A stretch of 64,000 bases of DNA, from assembly GCF_000019525.1 (NCBI RefSeq), contig NC_010506.1, positions 4,774,001 through 4,838,000 on the forward strand, given 5' to 3'. Origin of the DNA: Shewanella woodyi ATCC 51908. Lineage in GTDB: Bacteria; Pseudomonadota; Gammaproteobacteria; Enterobacterales; Shewanellaceae. The notes beneath the pieces are model-generated. The model was given only the letters and a program-made list of their open reading frames with translations. It was not told the origin of the DNA and did not search any database. Both the position numbers and the translations under genes were made by a program. Of this stretch, positions 18,799 to 26,680 are shown piece by piece. Each line of letters opens with the position of its first letter. Position 1 is the first letter of the stretch.

Positions 18799-19143
18799 TT
18801 ACAACACCAATAACAACGAAAGTAATAAAGTCATGCCAGCAGGAATCGCATCAGTCCATTTATCAAATTTAAAATGAAAGAAAAGCGCACCTAAAGAGGT
18901 CAATCCAAGAAGCCATGCCCCCAAAAATTGATATTCATGAAGAGAAGTCATCAAGAATAAGATTAATAGCAAGGCTCCTGTTAATTCAATCAAGCCAACA
19001 ATAAACATCATGGCTCTATTTAGTCCATATTTTAAGAAAAAACTTAACTGAGTCTCAAAAATTAACTTTTGCCAACCAAGTAGCTTTATTGAGCTAGCAA
19101 ATATAAAAAAAATAGCGAGTAACGTAGCAATAACTTGGCTCAT
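18799..19143 (-). CDS. DoxX-like integral membrane protein
   Basis: About 114 residues with four predicted membrane helices: VIATLLAIFFIFASSIKLLG, AMMFIVGLIELTGALLLILF, FLGAWLLGLTSLGALFF and the C-terminal LLLSLLLVL. The pattern matches the DoxX_2 family. The ATG at 19143 has a strong AGGAGAAG site, whereas an in-frame start 16 codons upstream has none. It is divergent from a LysR gene, which often means that regulator controls it. Function in this family is poorly known. Confidence 0.75.
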   Translation of the reverse strand: MSQVIATLLAIFFIFASSIKLLGWQKLIFETQLSFFLKYGLNRAMMFIVGLIELTGALLLILFLMTSLHEYQFLGAWLLGLTSLGALFFHFKFDKWTDAIPAGMTLLLSLLLVL

Positions 19144-19221
19144 GGTTCTTCTCCTGTATTTAATAAGCAGATTAAAACATTCTAAAAACAAACGATAAAT
19201 GCTATTTTTTACCTAACATAA

Positions 19222-19236
19222 ATTCCAAAATGGAAT
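19222..19236. promoter_or_regulatory. Palindrome at the LysR start, candidate operator
   Basis: ATTCCA-AAA-TGGAAT is a perfect 15-bp palindrome of T-N11-A form, typical of LysR-type sites. It overlaps the start codon of the LysR gene and lies 79 bases upstream of the divergent DoxX gene, fitting autoregulation plus control of doxX. Confidence 0.5.
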
Positions 19237-20137
19237 GCATATGGATAAGTATGAATCTATGCAGCTATTTATTCACACATCTCGGTCAGGAAGTTTTACG
19301 GCTGCAGCTGATGAGCTGAATCTGACACAAAGTGCTGTTAGCAAAAAAATAGCTTGGTTAGAAAAAAAATTAGGCTTTACGCTTTTTCACCGAAACAGTC
19401 GCAAAATCCAATTAACAACCCAAGGGAAAAACTACTTAAGTTATTGCAAGCAGGCACTCGATGAAATGACCTATATAGAGTCTCAGTTGAAAGGCGAGCT
19501 AAACGCAGTAATAGGTGAACTTAGGCTGTCAGTGCCAAGTGCGATGGCGACTCAAATTCTAGCGAAACCAATCAGTGACTTCATGGCTATCCACCCACAG
19601 CTAACAGTTAATATCTCTGTCAACGATCGTCAAGTTGATTTAATCGAAAGTAAGGTAGATATTGCGATCCGAGTTGCAACCCTCCCAGACTCAGGCTACA
19701 AAGCTCGGTTTCTTTTCAATAACCAAAGCATCATGTTTGCCTCTCCAAGTTACCTAAAAGATAAAGGAACCCCTAAAACTGCTGAGGAGTTAACCACACA
19801 TCAATGCCTTGTCTACTCTCTAAAGGCACCATCGAATATATGGTCACTAACCGATAGTAATAACACTACAGTCAAAGTTAAGGTAAAGGAAAGGGTTAAA
19901 AGTGATAGCGCCGAAATGCTTTTAAAGATGTCCCTTATGGGACACGGCATATCAGCCCTACCCAACTGGATGGTAAAACAACACATAGATAATGGGAGAC
20001 TCACGGCAATATTGGTTGATTACCAATCAATGAGCTTACCCATGTACGCCGTATTTAAAGCCGATGGCTACCAGCCATACAGAATTCAGGCATTTGTAAA
20101 CTTTTTGGCCGAATACTTCCAAGATAATATCGATTAA
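19235..20137 (+). CDS. LysR-family transcriptional regulator
   Basis: A 300-residue regulator. The N-terminal winged helix-turn-helix is clear (MQLFIHTSRSGSFTAAADEL, NLTQSAVSKKIAWLEKKLG, LFHRNSRKIQLT). The C-terminal periplasmic-binding-protein-like effector domain is typical of the AaeR/DmlR-like group. ATG at 19235 or 19241; no strong ribosome site for either. Divergent from doxX with a palindrome at its own start, so autoregulation and control of doxX are likely. Confidence 0.88.
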   Translation: MHMDKYESMQLFIHTSRSGSFTAAADELNLTQSAVSKKIAWLEKKLGFTLFHRNSRKIQLTTQGKNYLSYCKQALDEMTYIESQLKGELNAVIGELRLSVPSAMATQILAKPISDFMAIHPQLTVNISVNDRQVDLIESKVDIAIRVATLPDSGYKARFLFNNQSIMFASPSYLKDKGTPKTAEELTTHQCLVYSLKAPSNIWSLTDSNNTTVKVKVKERVKSDSAEMLLKMSLMGHGISALPNWMVKQHIDNGRLTAILVDYQSMSLPMYAVFKADGYQPYRIQAFVNFLAEYFQDNID

Positions 20138-20175
20138 CAATCAAGGTTTGGTCGGTTTTAGGGATCCGTCAATGA

Positions 20176-20358
20176 GCAATAACAGCGCAACCCGAGGCTC
20201 CCCTAGCTTTAGTGACAAGCTATAGCGATGACTTTGTTCACACTTAGCCAAACCTAACAGAGATAACCGTAAACGGTGCTCACTTTATTCAAGAAGACTT
20301 CCCACAGGAAATAGGTCTAGCAACTTCAGAGTGGCTAAAAGATCTGAATATCCGTTAA
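20176..20358 (+). pseudogene. Decayed 3' end of a haloalkane dehalogenase-like gene
   Basis: No intact frame is open, yet the frame ending at the TAA at 20356 reads SDDFVHT, a TAG stop (20245-20247), then PNLTEITVNGAHFIQEDF and PQEIGLATSEWLKDLNIR. This is the C-terminal signature of haloalkane dehalogenases (family pattern RDFVRSWPN..EITV.G.HF.QEDSP.EIG). The TAG sits where the family has Trp, so one TGG-to-TAG change explains it. The catalytic His would be the H of GAHFIQED. The 5' part (nucleophile Asp, cap domain) is missing upstream, where the LysR gene ends at 20137. A remnant, not a functional gene. Confidence 0.7.
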
Positions 20359-20360
20359 TA

Positions 20361-20750
20361 CTACCAAGCATCACTGTTTAGTCGTGCGGTTCTGGCTTCT
20401 GCTAAGGTGCAATCTGTAATGTGTATTAACTCAGCCAAAGTAATATTGGAGTTAGCAGCTATCAAACGCGCAAGCTTTACCTCTAAAGGCTCCAACTTAT
20501 CACTATGGCTGAGCAGTCCAGTATCAACCTTCTTAATAAGAAAGTTAAAACGACCATCTCCCTGATTTTTCAACTCAGTAGAGAAGGATTGGATCTTGAT
20601 AGCTTCGCCAATCACTTCCCAGTTGCGTGAACGACGCACACGCTTGAGATCACAATCAAATTGATTCGCGATAGCTTGAGCCTGTTTAACCGCTTCACGG
20701 CCAATTCGATGAATAAGCGAGGGTAGTGAAATGGTGATATTTGGTTTCAT
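20361..20750 (-). CDS. RRF_GI-type small protein ('ribosome recycling factor family')
   Basis: A 129-residue basic protein with no signal peptide. The N-terminus (ITISLPSLIHRIGREAVKQA, then CDLKRVRRSRNWEVIGEA) matches, from memory, a family often annotated as ribosome recycling factor-like on genomic islands (RRF_GI). It is much shorter than true RRF (185 residues), and a role in ribosome recycling is not shown. The C-terminal third (ARLIAANSNITLAELIHITDCTLAEARTAR) looks like a helix-turn-helix. It ends two bases past the dehalogenase remnant. Confidence 0.5.
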   Translation of the reverse strand: MKPNITISLPSLIHRIGREAVKQAQAIANQFDCDLKRVRRSRNWEVIGEAIKIQSFSTELKNQGDGRFNFLIKKVDTGLLSHSDKLEPLEVKLARLIAANSNITLAELIHITDCTLAEARTARLNSDAW

Positions 20751-21039
20751 AGTTATAGTTTTATTGAATTTAAATACTGGCTAGGAGTTAGCTTTTCAGT
20801 CTAACTGAGCAAAACCCAAGTGATAAACTACTACAACAGCCTGAATAATTAAGACTGAAGCAGAGCAGCAAAAGTGCTACAATACCACAGCAGTATAAAC
20901 CAGCATCTTCTCCATTATTTAATGACAAGACTTAAAGCCTTTGCGGCTCACAATATTTTATTGAACGTACCTTGGTAACAACACCTATCAAAGACCTAGT
21001 TGTATCCAAAATATACTCATTCAATTAATGTGAGGCTTT

Positions 21040-21651
21040 ATGTCTATATCTATTTTTATGACCCTTTTTATGGTGTCATTACTCGGTGCTATGTCACCAG
21101 GCCAGTCGGTCATTATGGTTGCAAGAAATACCCTTGCTGGTGGTAGAGCGCAAGGTATCATTACAGCTTGTGCCCACTCTATCGGAGTTGGACTCTATGC
21201 TGGACTCTCTTTAGCAGGACTTGCCCTAGTATTAAAAAACTCCCCTTTGTTTTATAACACCATCACTTACCTAGGTGCTGCATATCTGGCTTGGCTAGGT
21301 ATTTGTTCTTTACGATCAAAAGGTGGAATAACCGATAAACTAAATAGCGGCAAACAAATGAGCCTTTATCAAGCTGCAAGGAGTGGCTTTGTTATCTCTA
21401 TACTTAACCCTAAAATCATCATTTTCTATCTCGCATTGTTTAGTCAATTCGTGGAAAACGCAGATAGTATGGTTAATCGAATAATTATTGTCACAACACC
21501 GACGGTTCTTGATGCAGTCTGGTACATATTTATCGCCTGCATGTTATCAAAACCAACAACATTGATAAGACTAAGGCAGCACGCTCAAACAATCGATAAG
21601 GTATCAGGCATGCTACTGCTCCTCTTAGCTGGGCGCATCCTAATCAGCTAA
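21040..21651 (+). CDS. LysE/RhtB-family amino-acid exporter
   Basis: A 203-residue inner-membrane protein with about six helices and the LysE signature near the N-terminus (LGAMSPGQSVIMVARNTLAGG). A central NPKIIIFYLALFSQFV segment is also typical. Expected to export an amino acid or homoserine lactone-like compound; the substrate cannot be read from sequence. GAGG lies at good spacing before the ATG. Monocistronic in appearance. Confidence 0.85.
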   Translation: MSISIFMTLFMVSLLGAMSPGQSVIMVARNTLAGGRAQGIITACAHSIGVGLYAGLSLAGLALVLKNSPLFYNTITYLGAAYLAWLGICSLRSKGGITDKLNSGKQMSLYQAARSGFVISILNPKIIIFYLALFSQFVENADSMVNRIIIVTTPTVLDAVWYIFIACMLSKPTTLIRLRQHAQTIDKVSGMLLLLLAGRILIS

Positions 21652-21795
21652 CAATCTAGAGGGTACCACTTAGCGAAGTCGAAATTGTGTCGGCTTCGCA
21701 CTACTAATGTAACGCTCTATTCACTGAGCTAAATTCACTAATCAAATTTCACTCGCTTCAAACAGTAAACCCAACAAGCCCACACAACAAACCGA

Positions 21796-21809
21796 TGACA
21801 ACGCTGTCA
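21796..21809 (+). promoter_or_regulatory. TGACAACGCTGTCA operator, copy 1
   Basis: A 14-bp near-perfect palindrome (TGACA-N4-TGTCA) located 136 bases before the ATG of the first halogenase gene. Two more copies lie at 29754 and 31095. CG-centred palindromes of this type are bound by LacI-family repressors. Confidence 0.65.
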
Positions 21810-21944
21810 ATTATTGATAACATCCGCTGTATTACTAAGCGATAAACAGTGTATTAAAACCCCTGTTCACCTAGAGAGCACTGTCGTTTCAATCTATTGA
21901 TAAGGCTCCAGCAATATCAAAATAAGCAGAGCAAGGATATTAAG

Positions 21945-23480
21945 ATGACGAAACCAATCACACAGGTGATCATTGTCGGTGGTGGCACAGCCGGATGGAT
22001 GTCGGCAGCAAGCTTAGGCAGATACGCACAGGGGAAGAATCTAACGATAACTGTGATTGAGTCATCTCAACTTCCCACTGTTGGTGTAGGTGAAGCAACA
22101 ATACCTAATATCGTAGAGTTCAATCACAGTATTGGTTTGAATGAGATAGAGTTTATCAAGGCGACGCAAGCCTCCTTCAAACTGGGCATAAAGTTTGAAA
22201 ACTGGAGCCAGACTTCCCCCAGCTTTTTTCACCCTTTCTCTGATTATGGTTTACCAATCAACAAGGTTGATTTCCATCAATACGTCAACCGCTTAGCTAT
22301 AGAAAACTATAAACTAGAAGGGCATAAGCTAGAAGGTCATAATTTTAAGCTAGAAGATTATAGCTTCTCAAGCGTACTTGCTCAGCAGGGTAACTTTGCT
22401 CAACCTCACCCCAACCCCCCCTCTCCTCTTGCAGACTACTCCTATGCTTACCATTTTGACGCTGGGCTCTACGCCGAGCTGTTAAAATCACACTCCTTAA
22501 AGATGGGTGTCGAGCATGTAGATGCAACCATTGATCAAGTGAACCTGCATAAAAATGGGTTTATCGAGTCAGTGTCACTGCATGATGGTCGGGTGCTCGA
22601 AGCCGATCTCTTTATTGATTGCTCAGGTTTTAAAGCACTACTTATCGAGCAGGCGATGAAGACAGGTTTTGATGATTGGAGCGAATGGTTACTGTGTGAT
22701 ACCGCCTTAGCCGTGCAAACTAAATCAACAAGCTCCCCCAACCCCTACACTCGCTCGATAGCCCACAATAGTGGTTGGCAGTGGCATATTCCGCTGCAGC
22801 ATCGTACGGGAAATGGCTACATTTTTAGCAGCCAATTTGAAAATAAAGCCTCAGCGGAGCAGAACTTACTCACCAGTCTCACTGGCGAACCCATCTCTCA
22901 AATTAGGCAGTTTTCATTCACTCCGGGGAGAAGAAAGCAGATCTGGAATAAAAACTGCTTTGCGGTAGGGCTTTCCAGCGGTTTTCTTGAGCCAATTGAA
23001 TCGACCAGTATTTCGCTGATACAGAGTGCAATAGCTAAGCTATTGAGCTTTTTCCCTGATACTAGCTTCAATGAACATGATATCAATGAAGTAAACAGAT
23101 TACATAACAGTGAATTGGAACATGTAAGAGACTTTATTATCCTGCACTACAAGCTAGCAAGTGGAATAGACTCCCCATTTTGGCAATACTGCCAAGAGAT
23201 GAGAGTGCCTGAGACCCTGTCTCATAAGATTGACGTCTACCGTAGCCAAGGACATATCATCCTACGTGAAAATGAGTCCTTCGAAGCGGCCAGCTGGCTG
23301 ACCATGTATCACGCATTTGGTGTATTACCTAACCGCTACGACCCAAGAGTAGATGCCATCCCTTTAGAGACTGTTAAGCAAAACCTAGCACAGATGAAGC
23401 ACTCAATAATCAATGCTGCGAGCCAGTCTGTTAGCCATCAAACCTTTATTGATAGACACTGCAAAGCAGTGTCTCAATAG
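21945..23480 (+). CDS. Tryptophan-halogenase-like flavoprotein, paralogue 1
   Basis: About 511 residues from the ATG at 21945 (AAGGAT upstream); the longer frame would start at TTG. FAD-binding GGGTAGWMSAASL lies at the N-terminus. WxWxIP, diagnostic of flavin-dependent halogenases, appears as WQWHIP. The catalytic Lys falls at residue 79 in ASFKLGIKF, the same number as PrnA Lys79. The active-site Glu is in EPIEST (about 352). Such enzymes make HOCl or HOBr from reduced FAD, O2 and halide to halogenate an aromatic ring. A short Gly-Lys-rich near-repeat (LEGHKLEGHNFKLED) is inserted around residue 126. It ends 6 bases from the convergent paralogue 2. The substrate is unknown. Confidence 0.85.
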   Translation: MTKPITQVIIVGGGTAGWMSAASLGRYAQGKNLTITVIESSQLPTVGVGEATIPNIVEFNHSIGLNEIEFIKATQASFKLGIKFENWSQTSPSFFHPFSDYGLPINKVDFHQYVNRLAIENYKLEGHKLEGHNFKLEDYSFSSVLAQQGNFAQPHPNPPSPLADYSYAYHFDAGLYAELLKSHSLKMGVEHVDATIDQVNLHKNGFIESVSLHDGRVLEADLFIDCSGFKALLIEQAMKTGFDDWSEWLLCDTALAVQTKSTSSPNPYTRSIAHNSGWQWHIPLQHRTGNGYIFSSQFENKASAEQNLLTSLTGEPISQIRQFSFTPGRRKQIWNKNCFAVGLSSGFLEPIESTSISLIQSAIAKLLSFFPDTSFNEHDINEVNRLHNSELEHVRDFIILHYKLASGIDSPFWQYCQEMRVPETLSHKIDVYRSQGHIILRENESFEAASWLTMYHAFGVLPNRYDPRVDAIPLETVKQNLAQMKHSIINAASQSVSHQTFIDRHCKAVSQ

Positions 23481-23486
23481 ACAAGT

Positions 23487-24995
23487 TTAAATTTTAGGAG
23501 CTGGGCAATAGGTGCGTAAAAACTCATCATGGCTTGGCTGAGTAGCTGCGCTGGTTTGGATTGCCGTTTTGCCACTATGTAAACTTTGCTTCAATTTGTG
23601 GTAATCAATGGCATCCAATGTCGGATTATAGCCAACGGGCTCAACCCCCATACCATCAAAAACTGCATACCAACTCGTGGGCTGGAATAGCTCTTCAGTC
23701 CCAGGAATAAGCCCCCCATGAACCTTAAACAGATCAAGCTTGGCTTTTAATTTCACAGGGAGCTCCATCTGCTGACACCAGCGCCAAAAAGGAGTGTCAT
23801 CCCTTTGTGTCGTGCAGTAGTGCAACACCAAAAAGTCTCTGATCTCCTCATAATCTTGACGTACTCTGCGGTTAAACTCATCACTTAATTGAGTATCACA
23901 TTCAGCGGTTGGAAACAGACGCACAAATAGCGCCAAAGACTTAGAAACAAGATGAATCGCAGTGGACTCCAAAGGTTCAAGAAACCCTTGCGCTAGACCT
24001 AATGCTAAACAATTTTGATTCCACGCTTTATGGCGAACTCCTGTGGTAAAGGGGATAACTCTAGGCTCAGTAAGCGGCTGCCCCTCTATCGAACTAAGCA
24101 GAGTCTCTATCGCTTCCTCATCACTGCAATATTTATCACAAAATACATAACCATTTCCGGTTCTGTGTTGCAGTGGAATTCGCCACGTCCACCCCGCTGC
24201 TCTGGCTGTCGCTATGGTGTAAGGGGTGGTATCACCCATATTCTCAGTTTGAACCGTTACAGCTCTATTGCAGGGAAGAAATTCAGACCAATCTTCATAG
24301 CCAGTTTCTAACGCCTCCTCGATCAGCAAGCCCTTAAAACCACTACAGTCGATAAAGAAATCTCCAGCGATCTCAACGCCGCTTTGTAGCGTCACACTCT
24401 TGATTAAGCCTTTATCACTTCTGGACACAGATTCGACTAAGCCTTCTGTACGCTTTACTCCTGATTTTTCTGCAAATTTTCGTAAATACTTCCCAGCCAG
24501 AACCGCATCTAAATGCAGAGCAAATGTCGTAGAAGCCAGCGGAGTTCCTTGAGCTTCAAAGGGCAGGAAAAAACGCCCTTGCTGGGCAAGTACTGCCTCG
24601 GGAGAGTGAGCCATTAATGGGGTATCATCACCCTCTGCTTTTGATTTTAGCCAGCACTGGAAAAAGTCATGGCCATCGATTGAGCGGCCAAGCGTACCAA
24701 AAGGGTGAAAATACCCCTCACCGATAGTGTGCCAATCATCGAACTGTATTCCTAGCTTAAAACTCGCTTGAGTGTGTTTAATAAAGTCGACCAGATCGAT
24801 CCCTAAGCTCTCTAAAATCGTCAGCAAAGGGGGAATGGTCGCCTCTCCTACTCCAATAACACCGATATCATCAGACTCGACTAACTCAATCTCAACCTCT
24901 GAGTGACGAAAAATATTTCCTAGTGTCGCTGCCGCAATCCAACCCGCTGTTCCGCCACCAACAATGACAAATTTTTTAATAGATTCTGGGGTCAT
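23487..24995 (-). CDS. Tryptophan-halogenase-like flavoprotein, paralogue 2
   Basis: A 502-residue flavin-dependent halogenase homologue. FAD motif GGGTAGWIAAATL, catalytic Lys in ASFKLGIQF, WTWRIP motif, and EPLEST carrying the active-site Glu are all kept. GAGGAT lies before the ATG. It starts 35 bases after paralogue 3 on the same strand, so the two form an operon downstream of the large TonB receptor. Similar genes occur next to TonB receptors in Caulobacter, Xanthomonas and Brevundimonas (BrvH); their natural substrates are mostly unknown. Confidence 0.85.
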   Translation of the reverse strand: MTPESIKKFVIVGGGTAGWIAAATLGNIFRHSEVEIELVESDDIGVIGVGEATIPPLLTILESLGIDLVDFIKHTQASFKLGIQFDDWHTIGEGYFHPFGTLGRSIDGHDFFQCWLKSKAEGDDTPLMAHSPEAVLAQQGRFFLPFEAQGTPLASTTFALHLDAVLAGKYLRKFAEKSGVKRTEGLVESVSRSDKGLIKSVTLQSGVEIAGDFFIDCSGFKGLLIEEALETGYEDWSEFLPCNRAVTVQTENMGDTTPYTIATARAAGWTWRIPLQHRTGNGYVFCDKYCSDEEAIETLLSSIEGQPLTEPRVIPFTTGVRHKAWNQNCLALGLAQGFLEPLESTAIHLVSKSLALFVRLFPTAECDTQLSDEFNRRVRQDYEEIRDFLVLHYCTTQRDDTPFWRWCQQMELPVKLKAKLDLFKVHGGLIPGTEELFQPTSWYAVFDGMGVEPVGYNPTLDAIDYHKLKQSLHSGKTAIQTSAATQPSHDEFLRTYCPAPKI

Positions 24996-25030
24996 CTGTT
25001 ATTTATCCTCAATCTTGTATCTAAAACCAG

Positions 25031-26548
25031 TTACGCCTCATCTGCTGCAACTTGAGCGAGAAACTCAGCATGTGTCGGCGCCAACTCAACGGCGTTATCG
25101 ATGCTGCTCTTCATAAAGTTCAGATGTTTTTTCAGATAACCCAGCTCCATATTCAGAGCTTTAGGACTAAAATTATCCGGCCTAAAATCAAAACCGTCAT
25201 AGATCGCAAGCCAACTATCTTTACCAAAGATCTCCCAAGGGTAAGATTTGATACTACCGTCGCGGCTAAAGGCCTGCATTTTCGATGCAAGCTCCTCTGG
25301 AATAGCCATCTGCTGGCAGTAACGCCACATTGCAGAATCTGTTCGATGAGTGAGCTTGTAATGTAAAATGATAAAATCTCTTACCCGCTCATATTCAAGC
25401 GCTGTCACTTGATTAAAACGATCCCTTACCTGCTCGGTATAACTTGCATCTTTTACTGATAGCAGAATTTTCTCTATAGCAGTTTCTACCAAAGCGATAC
25501 TCGTGCTCTCTAACGGCTCTAAGAAGCCTGAGGATAACCCCACAGCAATACAGTTTTTATTCCACGCTTTCTCGGCTCGGCCTGGGGTAAAACTAAACAT
25601 TCTTGGCGTGTGCAGCATCTCGCCATCAAGCTGCTCCACCAGTGTAGAGGTTGCCTCATCATCTGAGATAAACTGACTCGAATAGACATGACCATTACCC
25701 GTTCTATGCTGCAGTGGGATCTTCCAAGTCCAGCCGGACTCTTGTGCTTGAGAGATTGTACGTACAATAGGATTTTCTCGCGCCTGAGTTTGCACTGCCA
25801 CTGCGCGATCGCAAACAAGATAGTCACTCCAGTCTTGATAACCTGTTTTCAATGCCTCTTGTAACAGCAGCGACTTAAACCCAGAACAGTCGACAAATAG
25901 ATCGCCTTCAACCAGCTCACCACTGTCAAGTGTCACACTGGCAATATTGCCTGTACTTTGCGCGACATTAACCTTCTCAACCACATTATCTTTAAGCATC
26001 ACACCGTGGGCAAGTGAAAACTCTTTCATCAAGTTAGCAAACAGGGCTGCATCGAAATGAAGCGCCCAATCAAAGATATCTAACTGACTCGATGGAGTAA
26101 TTGACGGCAGTACAAACTTATTATTAAGGGCAAGGGATGCCCCTAGGGAAAACTCGGAAAGTAATTCAGCCTCACCGGCTAGCCGAGCTCGGTTCCAATA
26201 GTGATGAAAATCAACCTCTTTTGTCCCCTGACCAAACAGCCCAAACGGATGAATAAAGCGGCTGCCTTTTTGCTTCCAATCCTTAAACTCAATGCCTAGT
26301 TTACAAGTGGCATTGGTCGCCTTTATCACATCAAAATCACTAAAGCCTAGCTTGCTGTAGAAACGCCTTAAGGTTGGGATTGTCGCTTCGCCTACACCAA
26401 TAGTACCTATTGTAGAGGACTCAATTAAGGTTAACTTAACGGGTTTATCCTTAAAGAAATGACTCAATGCAGCCGCAGTCATCCACCCAGATGTGCCGCC
26501 TCCAACGATAACAATTGACCTTATCACCTGTTTTGAATTTTCCATCAT
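25031..26548 (-). CDS. Tryptophan-halogenase-like flavoprotein, paralogue 3
   Basis: About 505 residues from ATGATG at 26548/26545; a GTG three codons earlier is less likely. FAD motif GGGTSGWMTAAAL, WTWKIP, catalytic Lys in ATCKLGIEF (Cys replaces the Phe seen in the two paralogues) and EPLEST are present. Located between the receptor gene upstream (133 bases, holding a strong hairpin) and paralogue 2 downstream (35 bases). All three paralogues differ throughout, so duplication is old. Confidence 0.85.
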   Translation of the reverse strand: MMENSKQVIRSIVIVGGGTSGWMTAAALSHFFKDKPVKLTLIESSTIGTIGVGEATIPTLRRFYSKLGFSDFDVIKATNATCKLGIEFKDWKQKGSRFIHPFGLFGQGTKEVDFHHYWNRARLAGEAELLSEFSLGASLALNNKFVLPSITPSSQLDIFDWALHFDAALFANLMKEFSLAHGVMLKDNVVEKVNVAQSTGNIASVTLDSGELVEGDLFVDCSGFKSLLLQEALKTGYQDWSDYLVCDRAVAVQTQARENPIVRTISQAQESGWTWKIPLQHRTGNGHVYSSQFISDDEATSTLVEQLDGEMLHTPRMFSFTPGRAEKAWNKNCIAVGLSSGFLEPLESTSIALVETAIEKILLSVKDASYTEQVRDRFNQVTALEYERVRDFIILHYKLTHRTDSAMWRYCQQMAIPEELASKMQAFSRDGSIKSYPWEIFGKDSWLAIYDGFDFRPDNFSPKALNMELGYLKKHLNFMKSSIDNAVELAPTHAEFLAQVAADEA

Positions 26549-26620
26549 TAGTACCACGCTGATGTGTTGTTATTATTTTATAAAGTATCTGTAAAAATCA
26601 GTATGTCATTCATTTTACAC

Positions 26621-26648
26621 AAAAAGGCGCCGCATATGCGGCGCCTTT
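26621..26648 (-). terminator. Hairpin and T-run between the TonB receptor and halogenase genes
   Basis: A 26-bp perfect palindrome (26623-26648, core GGCGCCGC/GCGGCGCC) followed on the minus strand by TTTTTGTG. It lies 33 bases past the receptor stop and 75 before the next gene start, so it should terminate most receptor transcripts and lower the expression of the two halogenases downstream. Confidence 0.8.
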
Positions 26649-26680
26649 CATTATGTACATCAATCGATAACTTTCATCGA

